From NCBI RefSeq assembly GCF_018812025.1, contig NC_063052.1, positions 18,931,414 to 18,995,413 of the forward strand: a stretch of 64,000 nucleotides of DNA, read 5' to 3'. The notes beneath the pieces were generated by a model. It made no database searches. It had not been told where the DNA came from and saw nothing but the letters and a program-made list of their open reading frames with translations. Source of the stretch: Megalobrama amblycephala. Its lineage: Eukaryota > Chordata > Actinopteri > Cypriniformes > Xenocyprididae. Every line of letters begins with the position of its first letter. Within the stretch, counting starts at the first letter, position 1. This document shows positions 45,218-56,247 of the stretch, in pieces. The translations under genes were made by a program, and so were the position numbers.

Positions 45218-47263
45218 TCAGGTCAAAACATAGTCTTTGTGACGTTGGTTAGGGCGGCTGACCTTTCCAGAACGAGTCACCATTGAACACTTGTTGTCTG
45301 TGTCAGTGTCACAACCCACTTTAGGGGACTGAGGCTGTTGCATAGGCTCCTCTTTATTGGATGGTGTTGTGAGAGCCAAAGCATTTGTCAGTAATGGGAA
45401 ATCTTCCTCAGAATCATCCGGGAGAGGTTCAGAGACCTGGAGGAGGTGTCGTCTGTTTCTGATGTACTTGGTACCCTGTGATGTGACTAAATAGCTATTT
45501 GGTTGCTGTGCAGGGGAATTTACAATTGTGAGTCTGTCAAAACCATGTTCTGTTTGCATTCTGACAGTTTGCCCCGGCTTCAGAGCAGATAGCTGATGTG
45601 CATTTCTGTCATAATAGTCTTTTCCCCTCATTCTTTGTTTTGTGAGTGCTTCTTTCACGTTAGTTTGGACAACAGGGTGAAGCATGGGAAGCCTGGTCAC
45701 TGGGAGGAAGGTCCTTGTTTGCCTGGAAAACAGTCTTTGTGCAGGGGAAAGTAAGGCATCCCGAGGAAGATGAAGAAGATGAAGAAGGGCAGCATGGAAG
45801 TCAGTATTGTCACGGTAGCATTTTTCCAGAAGGTGCTTGGCAGATCTGACTGCATGCTCAGCCAGCCTATTGGACTGAGGATAGCGAGGGCTGCTGCGAA
45901 TATGCTTAAAGTCCCATGTGTGCGCAAAATCTGAAAACTCGTTGCACACAAACTGAGCAGCATTATCAATCATGAGAGTATGTGGGACACCATGTACTGA
46001 GAAATGTCTTTTTAGCTTTGCAATGATTGTGTCACTCCTCATATCTGGAAGGTGGTCTAGCTCAAACCAGCCAGAGAAAGAATTCACAAGGACCAAATAT
46101 GTTTTTCCATGCCAATCGAACAGGTCAGCAGCAGTAAACGACCATGGAGGATCTGGGATGTCATGCAGCTGCAGGGGTTCTTTTGTTTGATGAGATCGGA
46201 GTGTGTTGCAGGGTGCACAGAGAGAGATTTCAATGTCGATATCACAGTACATTGATGGCCAATAGATCGTTTCCTTTGCTCTGTGCTTAGTTGCTGTGAT
46301 GCCGGGATGGCCTTGATGTAGCTGAGCAACATAGAACTTTTGCAGTGCGGATAGGATGATAAATCTTTCCCCACGAAGCAGCAAATGATCCTGAATGGTC
46401 AGCTCATCTCTCATTGAGAAGAAAGGACGCAAGCAGTATGAAAGTTCTTTTGCGGTAGCTGGCCAACACTTCCTGATCATATCAGAGAGCTGTTGGCATG
46501 TGACATCTTTTTGCACAGCAGCCCTTAGTTCCTCTATCCGGTGAGAAGAGAGTACCTGGATAGTCATGACCTCCAACAGGTCATCAGTGAGTTGTGGCCG
46601 GGGACAATGCATCAGCCACAAACAGCTCCTTACACGTTTGAATATCACATCTAGGTGGTAGCGGTGCAGTTTCATCATCATACCCTGTAGGCAGGGTGAG
46701 GCTGTGTGGAGAGGCTTCTTTAATATGGTTATCAAAGGCTGATGATCAGTTTCTACAGTGACAGGCTGTCTGTGGATAAAATCATGGATTTTTTTTGTCG
46801 CAAACACGAGTGCCAGCATTTCTTTTTCAATTTGAGCATAACGGGATTCAGTGGGCGTGAGAGCCCTTGATGCAAATGCCACATGCCGTCCTCGCTGAAG
46901 GCATACTGCACCCAGGCCATGTTGGGAGGCATCCGCCGAGATCACGATTTTTTTTTCATGGAGTAACTGTTTACGAACAATGTTATTTTCTATACTGCAA
47001 ATTATGCGGTCTCTAATGAGTTGGTCTTGCAGCGACACAAAGTCACACTTCTTTGCCAAGATTTTCAAAGTGGCGACATAGGCTTGCACAGATTCACCAG
47101 GTTTTTGAACAGCTGTATTAAACGCGTGTCTATCCATGATTACGTTTTTTGCGGGTAAGCACAGTTCAGAGAATTTGGCTAAAAGTACCTCTGGATCCTC
47201 GTGATCTTCCTCATCCACATAGGCAAATGTTTTGGCTTTGTCAACTGCTTCAGGACCGCCCAA
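45218..47263 (-). CDS. Gypsy-derived Gag-RNase H-integrase fusion, 681 codons
   Basis: A single uninterrupted frame from Ty3/gypsy-type Gag-Pol. Residues 1-103 match the middle of Gag (AKFSELCLPAKNV, GESVQAYVATLKIL, LIRDRIICSI). At about residue 104 it passes straight into RNase H (D111 in VISADASQHG, E146 in QIEKEMLAL, D173 in VETDHQP). Gag zinc knuckle, protease and reverse transcriptase are absent. Integrase follows: zinc-binding region near H316, H319, H327, C349 and C352, then a D,D35E core (D380 in TAADLF, D433 in MIDNAAQF, E469 in NRLAEHAV), then a C-terminal domain ending TRSGKVSRPNQRHKDYV. Residues about 209-224 are out of frame relative to the family (compensating indels). No LTRs flank it. 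Most likely a dead element with an in-frame deletion; a retained host function is possible but unproven. Confidence 0.75.
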   Translation of the reverse strand: MGGPEAVDKAKTFAYVDEEDHEDPEVLLAKFSELCLPAKNVIMDRHAFNTAVQKPGESVQAYVATLKILAKKCDFVSLQDQLIRDRIICSIENNIVRKQLLHEKKIVISADASQHGLGAVCLQRGRHVAFASRALTPTESRYAQIEKEMLALVFATKKIHDFIHRQPVTVETDHQPLITILKKPLHTASPCLQGMMMKLHRYHLDVIFKRVRSCLWLMHCPRPQLTDDLLEVMTIQVLSSHRIEELRAAVQKDVTCQQLSDMIRKCWPATAKELSYCLRPFFSMRDELTIQDHLLLRGERFIILSALQKFYVAQLHQGHPGITATKHRAKETIYWPSMYCDIDIEISLCAPCNTLRSHQTKEPLQLHDIPDPPWSFTAADLFDWHGKTYLVLVNSFSGWFELDHLPDMRSDTIIAKLKRHFSVHGVPHTLMIDNAAQFVCNEFSDFAHTWDFKHIRSSPRYPQSNRLAEHAVRSAKHLLEKCYRDNTDFHAALLHLLHLPRDALLSPAQRLFSRQTRTFLPVTRLPMLHPVVQTNVKEALTKQRMRGKDYYDRNAHQLSALKPGQTVRMQTEHGFDRLTIVNSPAQQPNSYLVTSQGTKYIRNRRHLLQVSEPLPDDSEEDFPLLTNALALTTPSNKEEPMQQPQSPKVGCDTDTDNKCSMVTRSGKVSRPNQRHKDYVLT

Positions 47264-48111
47264 ATCAAATCATTTTCCATTAGGCAGCTATGGTAATCAA
47301 TACAATCTGCTTTTTTGCAAAAGGACAAATGGTGCTAAGTATATTCAACCATCCAGTCTGAAAGGGGAATTGTATTGATTTATGTGTCACACTCTTTAAT
47401 ACTTTACAACCATTAGAATTTAAACAATAGTCAGATGGTAATTGTTTGTCATTGGAACTCAAGTAAAAATAAATTTGCATGGCACCTTAGGCCCTGTTTA
47501 CACCTGGTATTAAGATACATTTTGGTCAATCGGTTCAGTAGATGAGGGAGACACATTCCTCTTTACCTAGTGTTTTAATCCATCTCTTTTGTCCAATTTC
47601 AACCACTTCTGTGCCGATTTCTTCGAGAGGAGGGTCTATGGGCAGGTAAATGTATGTTCTTTTTCAGATCTTTCAATTTAATGGATGAAATAAGCATGCA
47701 CAATTTATATATGAATGCACAGAATATGGCGGAAAAACACACAGAGAGCAGCAGCTTTAGTTTCTGCTCTGACAGTCACAAGACCATGCCGAACACTGTG
47801 TGAATGTGTGTTGGAAATCAGAAATGGTGAGAGAACATTGTGCTTGGTATGTTTTTCGTCGTCAAACCAAACTTGGGTCTTCAGCCAACAAAGCTTAAAT
47901 TCCACCTGGCCAGCTAACACACTTTCCATAATGTTTATGCATTATGTTGGTAGGCGGAGAGTAGGTGGTCTTTTGTGGCTGTTCAAACATATTTGACAAC
48001 ATGCGCATCTAAGCTATGAAAGCAATCCGGTCAAATGAGATTTCTTTTTTTGAATTTTTTTTTATTAAGTTTTAACATTTACAGTACATTCATCACCCCA
48101 CCCCTTGACGG

Positions 48112-48171
48112 CATATATTTATATATAAATAATATAATAATAATAATAATAAATATAATAATAATAATAAT

Positions 48172-48229
<58 letters not shown>
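48112..48229. repeat. TAA / TA microsatellite
   Basis: AATA and TAA units pass into pure (TA)n near the 3' end of the L1. Confidence 0.95.
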
Positions 48230-48231
<2 letters not shown>

Positions 48232-48454
48232 ACAAAAGTTCAGGACTGACATTAAAGGAATTAGGTGTCCATGTTTGTTTGGTCCATAAATTATAATTTA
48301 ACAAGAAAGGCTGAAACGTGTGGCTAATAAACATGATAAATGTGGCACTAAGCCCACAAAAAGGGTAAACCCTCATCAAAAATAAATAAGTACATGCTGT
48401 AAGAATACTAGACCAAAAAATAAATAAAATACAATATACAATATTAGTGCAGGA

Positions 48455-49275
48455 TTAGGAGAATAGACGTAATGAGGAGCAAATTAAGGAGCCAAGTTTG
48501 AATTTGGTACATGATTGTTCCCCCTGCACCCACAACGGGGTGTTTTGAGGATCTACACCAGATAGCCAATAGAGTATCTTCTGAATGTTACTCGCCCAAT
48601 AGTAAAATAAAAAGTTGGGTAATGCCATCCCTCCTTGACATTTTAATCTCTGTAAAAAAGATTTCCTAATGCGAGGGGTCTTATTCGCCCACAAAAAGGA
48701 AGTAATTAGACTATCCAGTTTAGTAAAAAAATTATTTCTAATAAAAATAGGTATATTTGAAAATAAATACAGAAACCGTGGCAGAACAAGCATTTTAATA
48801 AGATTTGTGTGACCTGCTAAAGATGCTAAAGGCAGAGAGGACCATTTCAGAAAGTCTTTCAAAAATTGGCCTTGAACAATTTGTTAAATGATCTGGTAAC
48901 TTGTATTCCCAAGTATTTGAAACCCTCATGTACTACTCTAAAGAGAATAAAGGAATAGTCTCTACAGGTCAAAGTGATCGGAAAATACTTGCTTTTACTC
49001 ATATTAAGCTTATAGCTAGAGAAACTGCCAAATTTCTGTAATAATGAGATAATTTGTGGTATTGAGGAGGCTGGGCTCGACACATATAGCAAAACATCGT
49101 CCACATATAATGAGATTTTATGTTCTGTACCATTCCACATAATACCTTTAAAGTTAGAAGACTGACGAAGCGCAGCAGCCAAAGGTTCAATTGATATAGC
49201 GAATAACAAGGGGGAGAGAGGACATCCCTGCCTGGTGCCTCAGTGTAAAGAGAAATACTCAGAGTAAATATTGTT
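48455..49275 (-). pseudogene. L1 reverse transcriptase, C-terminal half
   Basis: Begins at the DIRS junction with TNNIYSEYFSLH, an in-frame stop, then GTRQGCPLSPLLFAISIEPL, continues with KISLYVDDVLLYVSSP (YxDD box, YVDD), KLNMSKSKYFPI, FKYLGIQVTRSF and, after a frameshift near 48860, LPLASLAGHTNLIKMLVLPR and FPKLDSLITSFLWANKTPRI-type sequence. This is the palm-thumb order of L1 ORF2. The frame closes at 48455. Confidence 0.8.
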
Positions 49276-49279
49276 TGTG

Positions 49280-49740
49280 GTCGCCGACGCACTTAACCGA
49301 TGCCAGTACGAGTAGCAGAGCGGTTTTGAGCGTCAAGGGCCGGACATCAGCTGACTGCAGCAGCTCAAAGGGCGGGCCCTTGAGGGCTGCAAGGACAGTG
49401 AAGAGGTCCCAAGAGGGAACGATAAGTGGTCTAGGAGGGTTAAGACGCCTAGCACCTCTTAAGAAACTGACAATGAGGCCATTTCTTCCCACCATCTGGC
49501 CAGCGAGAGGGGCGTGTAACGCTCCAATGGCTGCAACGTAAACCTTGAGCGTGGAAGGGGTGAGACCACTGTCCAGCCGCTCTTGGAGGAAAGACAATAT
49601 CTGAGATATGTCACTCTCCACAGGGTCGACGCTGCGCGTTGAGCACCAGTCAATGAAGACTGACCACTTTTGAGCATAGAGATGCCTGGTAGACGGAGCT
49701 CTAGCTTGAGAAATGGTGTGCAGAATGTTCCCGGGGAGAT
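49280..49740 (-). pseudogene. DIRS tyrosine recombinase, truncated, catalytic Arg lost
   Basis: The frame reads SQARAPSTRHLYAQKWSVFI, then DISQILSFLQERLDSGLTPS, TLKVYVAAIGALHAPLAG, LRGARRLNPPRPLIVPSWDL and ALLLVLASVKCVGD, then enters L1 sequence. In the other copies the last block is SLKRIGD or SIKRVGD, so the catalytic Arg is Cys here (codon TGC at 49291-49289 on the minus strand, one transition away from CGC at a CpG). The HxxR and Tyr parts are missing through truncation. It is non-functional on both counts. Confidence 0.8.
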
Positions 49741-51766
49741 CTACCGGCTCCCATCGAGGGACCACAGGTGCAGAGCCCACAGCTCGGGCTGGGGGTGCCA
49801 GATCGTCCTTTTCGCCTGAGAGAGGAGGTCTCGCCTCAGGGGGATTGGCCATGGGGCTCTTGTGGAGAGCCTGAACAGCTCCGAGGACCAGATTTGGGTC
49901 CTCCAGAGTGGGGCCACCAAGAGGACTCTGTGTTTGTCTTCCCTGATCCGTCTGATGACGCAAGGAATCATCGCGATCGGGGGAAAGGCATAAAGGAGGA
50001 GCCTGGGCCATTCGTGGGCCAGCGCATCCCTTTCCTTTGAAAAGAAGGTTGGGCAGTGAGAAGTGTCTTCTGAGGCGAAGAGGTCTACCTTCCCAAAGAT
50101 TTCCCAAATTTTCTGAACCGTCTGGGGATGGAGCATCCACTCGTCCGAGGGGACATTGCTCCGAGACAGCATGTCTGCCCCCAAATTCGTTTCCCCAGGT
50201 ATGTGGGTTGCTCTGAGCGACCGTAGCCTGGGCACTGCCCATTTGAGGAGGCGCTTTGTCAGGGCACAAAGGCGGCTGGACGATAGGCCACCCTGGTGGT
50301 TTATATATGACACGACCGTCATACTGTCCGATTGGACCAGGACATGGTGTCCTTTCAGGAACTTCTGGAATGTGGCCAGGGCGTATTCCACTGCCAGCAT
50401 CTCGAGGCAGTTGATGTGCAGATGGCTCTGCTCGTGGTTCCACGAGCCGAAGGCTGGTCTGCCCTCGAAAACGGCTCCCCAACCCATGTTGGAAGCGTCC
50501 GTCGAGAGCACCTTCCTTCTTGACACCGCCTGAAGGGGAACTCCACGCTTGAACCATCTGGGGTCTGTCCAAGGTCTCAGAGCTGTGACACAGGCCTGAT
50601 TGACCCTGACTAAGAAGCGGCCATGCCGCCAAGCATGCAGTGGAACCCTGAGTTTCAGCCAGTATTGCAGAGGCCGCATTTGGAGGAGGCCGAGCTGCAG
50701 TACCGGGGAGGCGGAAGCCATCAGTCCTAGCATCCTCTGGAAGGACTTCAGAGGGTAACGGACATTGTTCCTGATCGATGCCGAGAGCTTCTGAATCGTC
50801 AGAGCGCGCTCTGGAGAGATTACAGCCCTCATATGGACTGAATCGAAGACTGCATCCAGGAACGTGATACGTTGGCTGGGGAGCAGCGAGCTCTTGGCAA
50901 AATTGACCCTGAGTCCCAGGCACTGAAGGTGGCTGAGGAGCACGGATCTGTGGTGTTCTAGCTCGGTACGAGACTGGGCCAGTATGAGCCAGTCGTCGAG
51001 GTAATTTAAAACTCGGATCCCCATCTCTCTTAGAGGGAGAAGCGCAGAGTTCATGACCTTGCGCCGAGACCTTGTATTGATATGCCACACCCTCGAAGGC
51101 GAATCTCAAGAATCGTCTGTGGTGGGGGGCTATCTGGATGTGAAAGTATGCGTCTTTCAGGTCCAGTGAGAAGAACCAGTCCTCGGGGCGGATCTGCGCG
51201 AGGATCTGCTTCAACGTTATCATTCTGAACTTCCGTCTCATGAGGGAGAGGTTTAGAAGCCTGAGGTCTAAGATGGGTCTGAGACCGCCATCTTTCTTTG
51301 GGACAACAAAGTAGTGACTGTAGAAGCCCGACTCTCTTTCTGCTGGGGGAACAATTTCTATGGCTCCCTTCTGTAGCAGAGACATCACTTCTGTACGGAG
51401 GACATGCGCGTCGTCCATTTTGACTGAAGTGGTGACCACACCGCTGAAGCGTGGGGGCCTTCGGGCGAACTGCAGAGAATAGCCGCGGGATATGGTCCCT
51501 ATGACCCACTGTGACACGCCTGGGATGGCTTGCCAGGCCTCTACCCATGTGACCAGTGGCTGAATAGCGTCCGGTGACAGACCGCTGTATAGGGGTCTTT
51601 GTACCGTCGTTACAGGATGAGGAAATTTGCTCTCTTTTTGGAAATTTAAAAATATTGGGTTCGCCATAAAAACGGCGGTTTGTGTGGGCGCAACATCTGT
51701 GGGCCCAGGGTACGTAACCCGATGATTCCCAACACCCGGAACTAGGCAAGGTGGCGGGGAATGCAT
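49741..51766 (-). pseudogene. DIRS reverse transcriptase-RNase H
   Basis: Two overlapping pieces. 51766-51061: linker (WVEAWQAIPGVSQW), then VVPKKDGGLRPILDLRLLN and FFSLDLKDAYFHIQIAPHH (first catalytic Asp), ending FLRFAFEGVAYQYKV. Near 51060 about a dozen codons (the LPFGLSLAPRTF-type block of related elements) are lost with a frame change. 51090-49741: VLNYLDDWLILAQ (YxDD, residues 30-33 of that frame), then RNase H with D198 (STDASNMGWGA), E230 (NCLEMLA), D255 (VQSDSMT) and D306 (LGADMLSR), then the linker to the recombinase. Apart from the single deletion the copy is well preserved. Confidence 0.85.
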
Positions 51767-51833
51767 GCGAGAGAGCTTTTGGGGTGGTCCGGCCGTGGCG
51801 AGACTTAACCCTATCCTCTTTCTTCCTCGTAGA

Positions 51834-52511
51834 TCAGGAAGACGCCGGAGGCGTCGGGTCCAGCACTATCTTGGGCCGGGGACCCTGGCGTCTCGGGAGC
51901 GTTGAGCGCTTCGCAGGGCGGGCTCGCTGGCGCTGCTCCTTGGGTGGCGCTGCTTGAGATGCGGAGGGGGCTGGTTTGCTCTGGAGCTGGGTCGGTGCAG
52001 GTTTGGACCGACTTGCAGCAGATGAAGAGCTGGAGCGCTTTGGCAAGAAATGTCGCATAGCTTGGGACGATTTCTGTGCAGCGGAGAAGCGCTTGGTGAA
52101 TCCCTCCACAGCTGGCCCGAAGAGACCTGAGGGTGAGACAGGGGCGTCCAGGAAGGCCATCTTGTCTGCATCCTTAATCTTCATGAGGTTGAGCCAGAGA
52201 TGGCGCTCTAAAACAACCAAATTGGCCATGGACCTCCCTATGGCCTGGGCCGTGGTCTTTGTGGCGCTGCGTAGGTCACGGAAGGCCGGCGCGTCGACTC
52301 CAGACTCGTCCAGGGTACGGAGGAGTTTGGCCTGGAAGACCTGGAGGATGGTGTGTAGAGCTGACGCAGCTTGCCCTGCTGAGGAGTACGCTCGGCCAGC
52401 GATGGCGGAGGTCGTACGGCAGGGCTTGGAGAGAAGGGCCCTCTTGCTCTTCCAGCCCACGGCCGCGGGCAGGCAGAGGTGAGCGGCCACGGCCTCGTCT
52501 AGCGGCGGCAT
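51834..52511 (-). pseudogene. DIRS Gag, C-terminal part
   Basis: 225 open codons: PPLDEAVAAHLCLPAAVGWK, ALHTILQVFQAKLLRTLDES, AFRDLRSATKTTAQAIGRSM, LWLNLMKIKDADKMAFLDAP, VSPSGLFGPAVEGFTKRFSA, then a long Ser/Ala/Lys/Pro-rich basic tail. Gag would assemble and bind RNA. The cysteine-rich N-terminal region (seen at 23-481) is missing: the 5' terminal repeat joins Gag at about 52530 by deletion. Antisense frames across it (51976-52482) are GC-driven shadows. Confidence 0.75.
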
Positions 52512-52634
52512 CTGCTCGTAGCCCTTCTCACGTGAGATGTGCAGTTACACTGCGCTATTGAAAAAGGCTTCAGCGAGGAGGAAAAAGGAGCTTTTTCCCC
52601 ATACGCAGTATGAGTGAGAGTATCGAAAGGGAAC

Positions 52635-54079
52635 TTTGCCTTCCTTTTGGAGAAGAGATATTGAGGCCTGCATAAGTGTTACAGGAAGAATTCCTGTATT
52701 AAAGGACTCATTATAAACTGCCATAAGAAGTGGACCGATCAAGGTTACAAACTTCTTGTAAAACTCCTGGAGCTTTACTACTTTGCATTGCTGCAATTGC
52801 CTCTGCAACTTCTGCCTTAGCAACAGGTCTGCCCAGATCAGAGTTCAGGTCAGGATTTATAGTTGGTAAATCTATTTTCTCAAAAAAGGAATCTAAAATT
52901 GCAGTATCATTAGGATACTCTGAAGTATATAAGGTAGAATAAAAAAAGTCCAGATGGGGACTTAATCTGGGTTATTATTTTTGAATTATTTAATTGACAA
53001 GATTGGAAAGCTAATAATTTACTGGCTTTGTCTCCAAATTCATAAAATGTGTGCCAGGTTTTCAATAGTCTCTTTTCTTCATGTGCAGTTGACAGCAAAT
53101 TATATTCAGATTGGAGACTTATTCTTTCTTTGTATAAGCGGGGGCAAGGAGAGATAGCATACTGTTCATCCAGCTTGTTGATAGCTTCTGAAATATCCCT
53201 GAGTTTAGAGAGTTCTTGCTTTTTAGTGTAAGAGGAGAAAGAAATTATTTTGACCCAAAGGTATGCTTTTAATGCCTCCCATAATATAGATCTTGAAATA
53301 TCATGGGTATCATTCAGCTCCAAATAAAACTTAATCTCTTTGCTTAAGTAAGCTATGAATTCTTCGTCTGCCAAAAGCAAAGGACTTAGTCTCCAGGGTT
53401 TAAAAGAAGAATACTGAGTTGGTAAGCTAAGCACAAATGAGGAAGGGGCATGATCAGATATAACAATGCTATGATATATACTGGATGAGACAGAAGGGAA
53501 AAGATTCTTATCAATTAAGAAAAAAATCAATGCAGCTGTAAGAGTGATGAACAGGAGAGAAAAAGGAAAAAGTTTTGGATGAGGGAAAAAGAAATCTCCA
53601 GGGATCTAGTAGTCCATATTGATCACAGAAATTCTTAATATATATATAGCAGCCTTAGAGGGCTGTATAACTTTAGAAGAGGATCTATCCAGGGATGTGT
53701 TCAGAACACAGTTAAAGTCCCCACCTATAATTAACGCATAATCATCGATTGGAGGAATAAATGAGAAGACTTTACGGAAAAAGTAAACGTCATCAAAATT
53801 TGGGGCATAAATGTTAACAAAAATAACTTGTTTGTCGAACAGGTGGCCTGCAACAATAACATAGCGACCAGATGCGTTGTTAATAACCTTTTCGCTAGTG
53901 AAAGAAATGTTGTTCCTAATTAGAATAGCCGTCCCTCTGCCCTTGGCATTAAAGCTTGAATGAAATACCTGTCCTCTCCAACTCCTCCTTAGTTTAATTA
54001 CATCCGAGTTCAAAATATGAGTTTCTTGTAGGAAAATGACGATACACGCACGCACCCACAGACACACACACACATACAA
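52635..54079 (-). pseudogene. L1 ORF2 endonuclease and RT start
   Basis: 54040-53606 encodes the endonuclease: IVFLQETHILNS-type start (catalytic Glu), FHSSFNAKGRGTAILIRNNI, VIFVNIYAPNFDD and ALIIGGDFNCVLNTSLDRSS (GGDFN box). 53530-52910 continues with HSIVISDHAPSSFVLSLP (SDH box) and a basic linker. 52823-52635 begins reverse transcriptase (FVTLIGPLLMAVYNESFNTG, LPVTLMQASISLLQKEGK) and stops at the DIRS. The first 30 or so codons of the endonuclease are replaced by a CA-rich stretch at about 54045-54080, and a break lies near 53600. Confidence 0.8.
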
Positions 54080-55447
54080 AAGCCCTACATAAAGACTGTA
54101 TACACAAATATTATACCTGCAAATATGAATGTATCTGCCATTATGGTGCTTGTTGCATGTATGTGTTACTAATGTAGAATCATAGGATTGACTGTAGTAG
54201 GTTAGTTTTCATGTTAAACGATAGTATTAGAGTAGAAAGTGTATCTTCTTTATGTGATGAGAGACACCTGTCGAGTTTGGTCTCTCCGTAAAGCTGTGAG
54301 TCCGAGCTATTCACCCATGTACGTTACATTTCTGTCAAATGCATCGTTCAATGTTTAATAGTACTATGAAGAAAATGCACCGATTTGACATACCATAAAT
54401 TAACCCGGGGGACAGGACAAAGGGATGCGGGAAACCGCCAAATTGCAACACGATCACTGGAGGACGTTATCAGGAAGGCGTTCTGGTCTGTTGTCTTTAA
54501 AATACCACAACACGCGTCTTTTCGATGCACAAGTTTTCCTGCATACGTTCCTGCCGTAGAGACGGACTCTCTTCTTTATCTTCCGGTCATCTTACTTCCA
54601 GTTAAGTCTTCGTTTGGATCTTCGCTGAAAAATCACCTCCTGAAGGACCAACCACCACACTGAGCGCTCCGAAACTCTAAACACCACAACGAACCTACAT
54701 GCAAGTATTTGTTAAGATTTTAAATACTGGGTTTCCTTGCTGGCTCTTCAAGGTTGACTGTTGGAATTGGCCATTCTTTGATCATCTCTCTTTCTGACTT
54801 TTACTTTCACTTTGGATGTATCTATGTCTACTTGTGTACATTTATCCGTATAACCTTTGTATTACCCGTTCCGTATATTAAACACATCATATCCATGCTT
54901 TTGTTCACTTGCTCATTTAACAACAACCAAGTCACTTTAACGTTCTGATCCTAATATCCTTGCTTTACGTTTGGATGCTATCACAGAAATTTATCCTCGT
55001 GGCCTGAGTATAACATTTCTGTCGTAATAGTCTGTGGATATAACTTACCGGTTTGCTGGACGGACCGATAGCTTTCCACATAATTATTAAACTAGAACTG
55101 ATCATATATGTGAGTGATTACAATTCGTTGTAATTAATTCACCATATATGGTTAATTCCCCCTTGGGTTGGAATGCGCATATAATTATTCATAAAACGTT
55201 ATGAATTATTATATTCATATTCCACCCATAAATTGATTAATAACTGTACAAATCGTCACAATCAAAAAGTAATTGTAAATGAATAACAAAAATATACTGA
55301 ATTTGTCAACAATTCAACACATAGACAAACTGATTCTGAACAATATATAGAGAACTAAAAAGAAAAAAAGCCGTACAATCTCCACCACCCCCCAGCCACC
55401 CTTGTCGCGATTACAACCTCAAACAAACAACTGCTGGTATAACGTTA
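54080..55447 (-). other. L1 inter-ORF region or later insertion, non-coding
   Basis: About 1.4 kb separate ORF1 and ORF2, longer than expected for an L1 spacer, and the endonuclease start is missing at the ORF2 side. A GC-richer segment at 54400-54660 stands out. I found no inverted repeats or target duplication that would define a separate insertion. Confidence 0.35.
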
Positions 55448-56247
55448 CTAAGAACCATAACTTACCAGCTCATGTTTCTGCTCCAGTAGAATTAAACTGT
55501 TGTTCATTAACAGAAAAAGAACGACATTTTTAACGTGAACTAAAGAGCACTCAGTTCGTCTGGTCAGATTAGTCTCTTCAGTTCTCAGTCCACTCGAAGC
55601 AACATTTGTGTTATATAGAAATAGAGACACATTTTTGACAAATTCCAAAGCCTTTTGCAGACAGTCAAAAAAATGTCATCATGATTGATCCTTAGACATG
55701 CAGGGAAAAGCAATCCGAATTCAATACCCGCTCCTCTGAGTTGAGCTTTAACCTGGTTAAAAGCCGCTCTCCTCTTTGCAACCTCGGCGCTGACATCGGG
55801 GAAAAAGTGTATACGCGATCCTTTGTATAACACCTGTCCCTTTTCCCGTGCCAAGCGGAGAATCAATTCCCTCATCTGGTAGTGATGCATTCGCACGATG
55901 AACGGTCTGGGGGCTTGATTTGGCTTCGGCGGGGGTGCTAGGGAACGGTGAGCCCTGTCCACCTGTGGCTTTCTGGTAAAACTTTGCTCACCGAATACCT
56001 CGAGTAACAGTGCTTCAATAAATGCAGAAGGATGATTCCCTTTAGTACCTTCGGGGATACCGATCACACAAACATTATTCCTCCTGGATCGATTTTCCAA
56101 ATCCTCCAGTTTGAACCTCATTCTTTCATTATCTTTTAACAGTGCTGAGCATGTAGACTCCAAGGAAGTAACACGACCATCTACATCGGTAAGGGATTCC
56201 TCCACATCTTTCAGCTTCTGTTCTTGCTCTAATAATGAAGTTTTCAC
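55448..56247 (-). pseudogene. L1 ORF1 protein
   Basis: L1 ORF1p-like RNA-binding chaperone. The order is: coiled coil (MKTSLLEQEQKLKDVEESLT, with LESTCSALLKDNERM, residues about 1-50), then the RRM-type domain (LENRSRRNNVCVIGIPEG, FIEALLLEVFG, VDRAHRSLAPPPKPN, RPFIVRMHHYQMRELIL), then the C-terminal domain (YKGSRIHFFPDVSAEVAKRR, LLFPACLRINHDDIF). A frameshift at about 55640 moves the end (KALEFVKNVSLF) to another frame. Upstream codons before 56247 (about 56250-56400, with EISLDISE-like sequence on the minus strand) may extend the coiled coil. Confidence 0.8.

Larger units (their letters stand above)
49280..52634 (-). mobile_element. DIRS retrotransposon inserted in L1, 3' end lost
   Basis: 5' outer end at 52634 (gttccctttcgatactctc on the minus strand, as in the repeat at 17031), a shortened Gag (52511-51834), polymerase (51766-51060, 51090-49741) and the N-terminal half of the tyrosine recombinase, cut at about 49280. 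No 3' terminal repeat is present; L1 sequence follows immediately. Polymerase and recombinase frames overlap, as usual for DIRS. Higher GC than the flanking L1. Confidence 0.85.

Noticed and set aside
51051..51749. 232-codon minus-strand frame overlapping the DIRS reverse transcriptase
   Set aside because: Shifted-frame shadow: the neighbouring frame carries the conserved RT motifs (VVPKKDGGLRPILDL, DLKDAYFHI).
51976..52561. Plus-strand frames of 168 and 100 codons
   Set aside because: Antisense shadows of DIRS Gag at 51834-52511.
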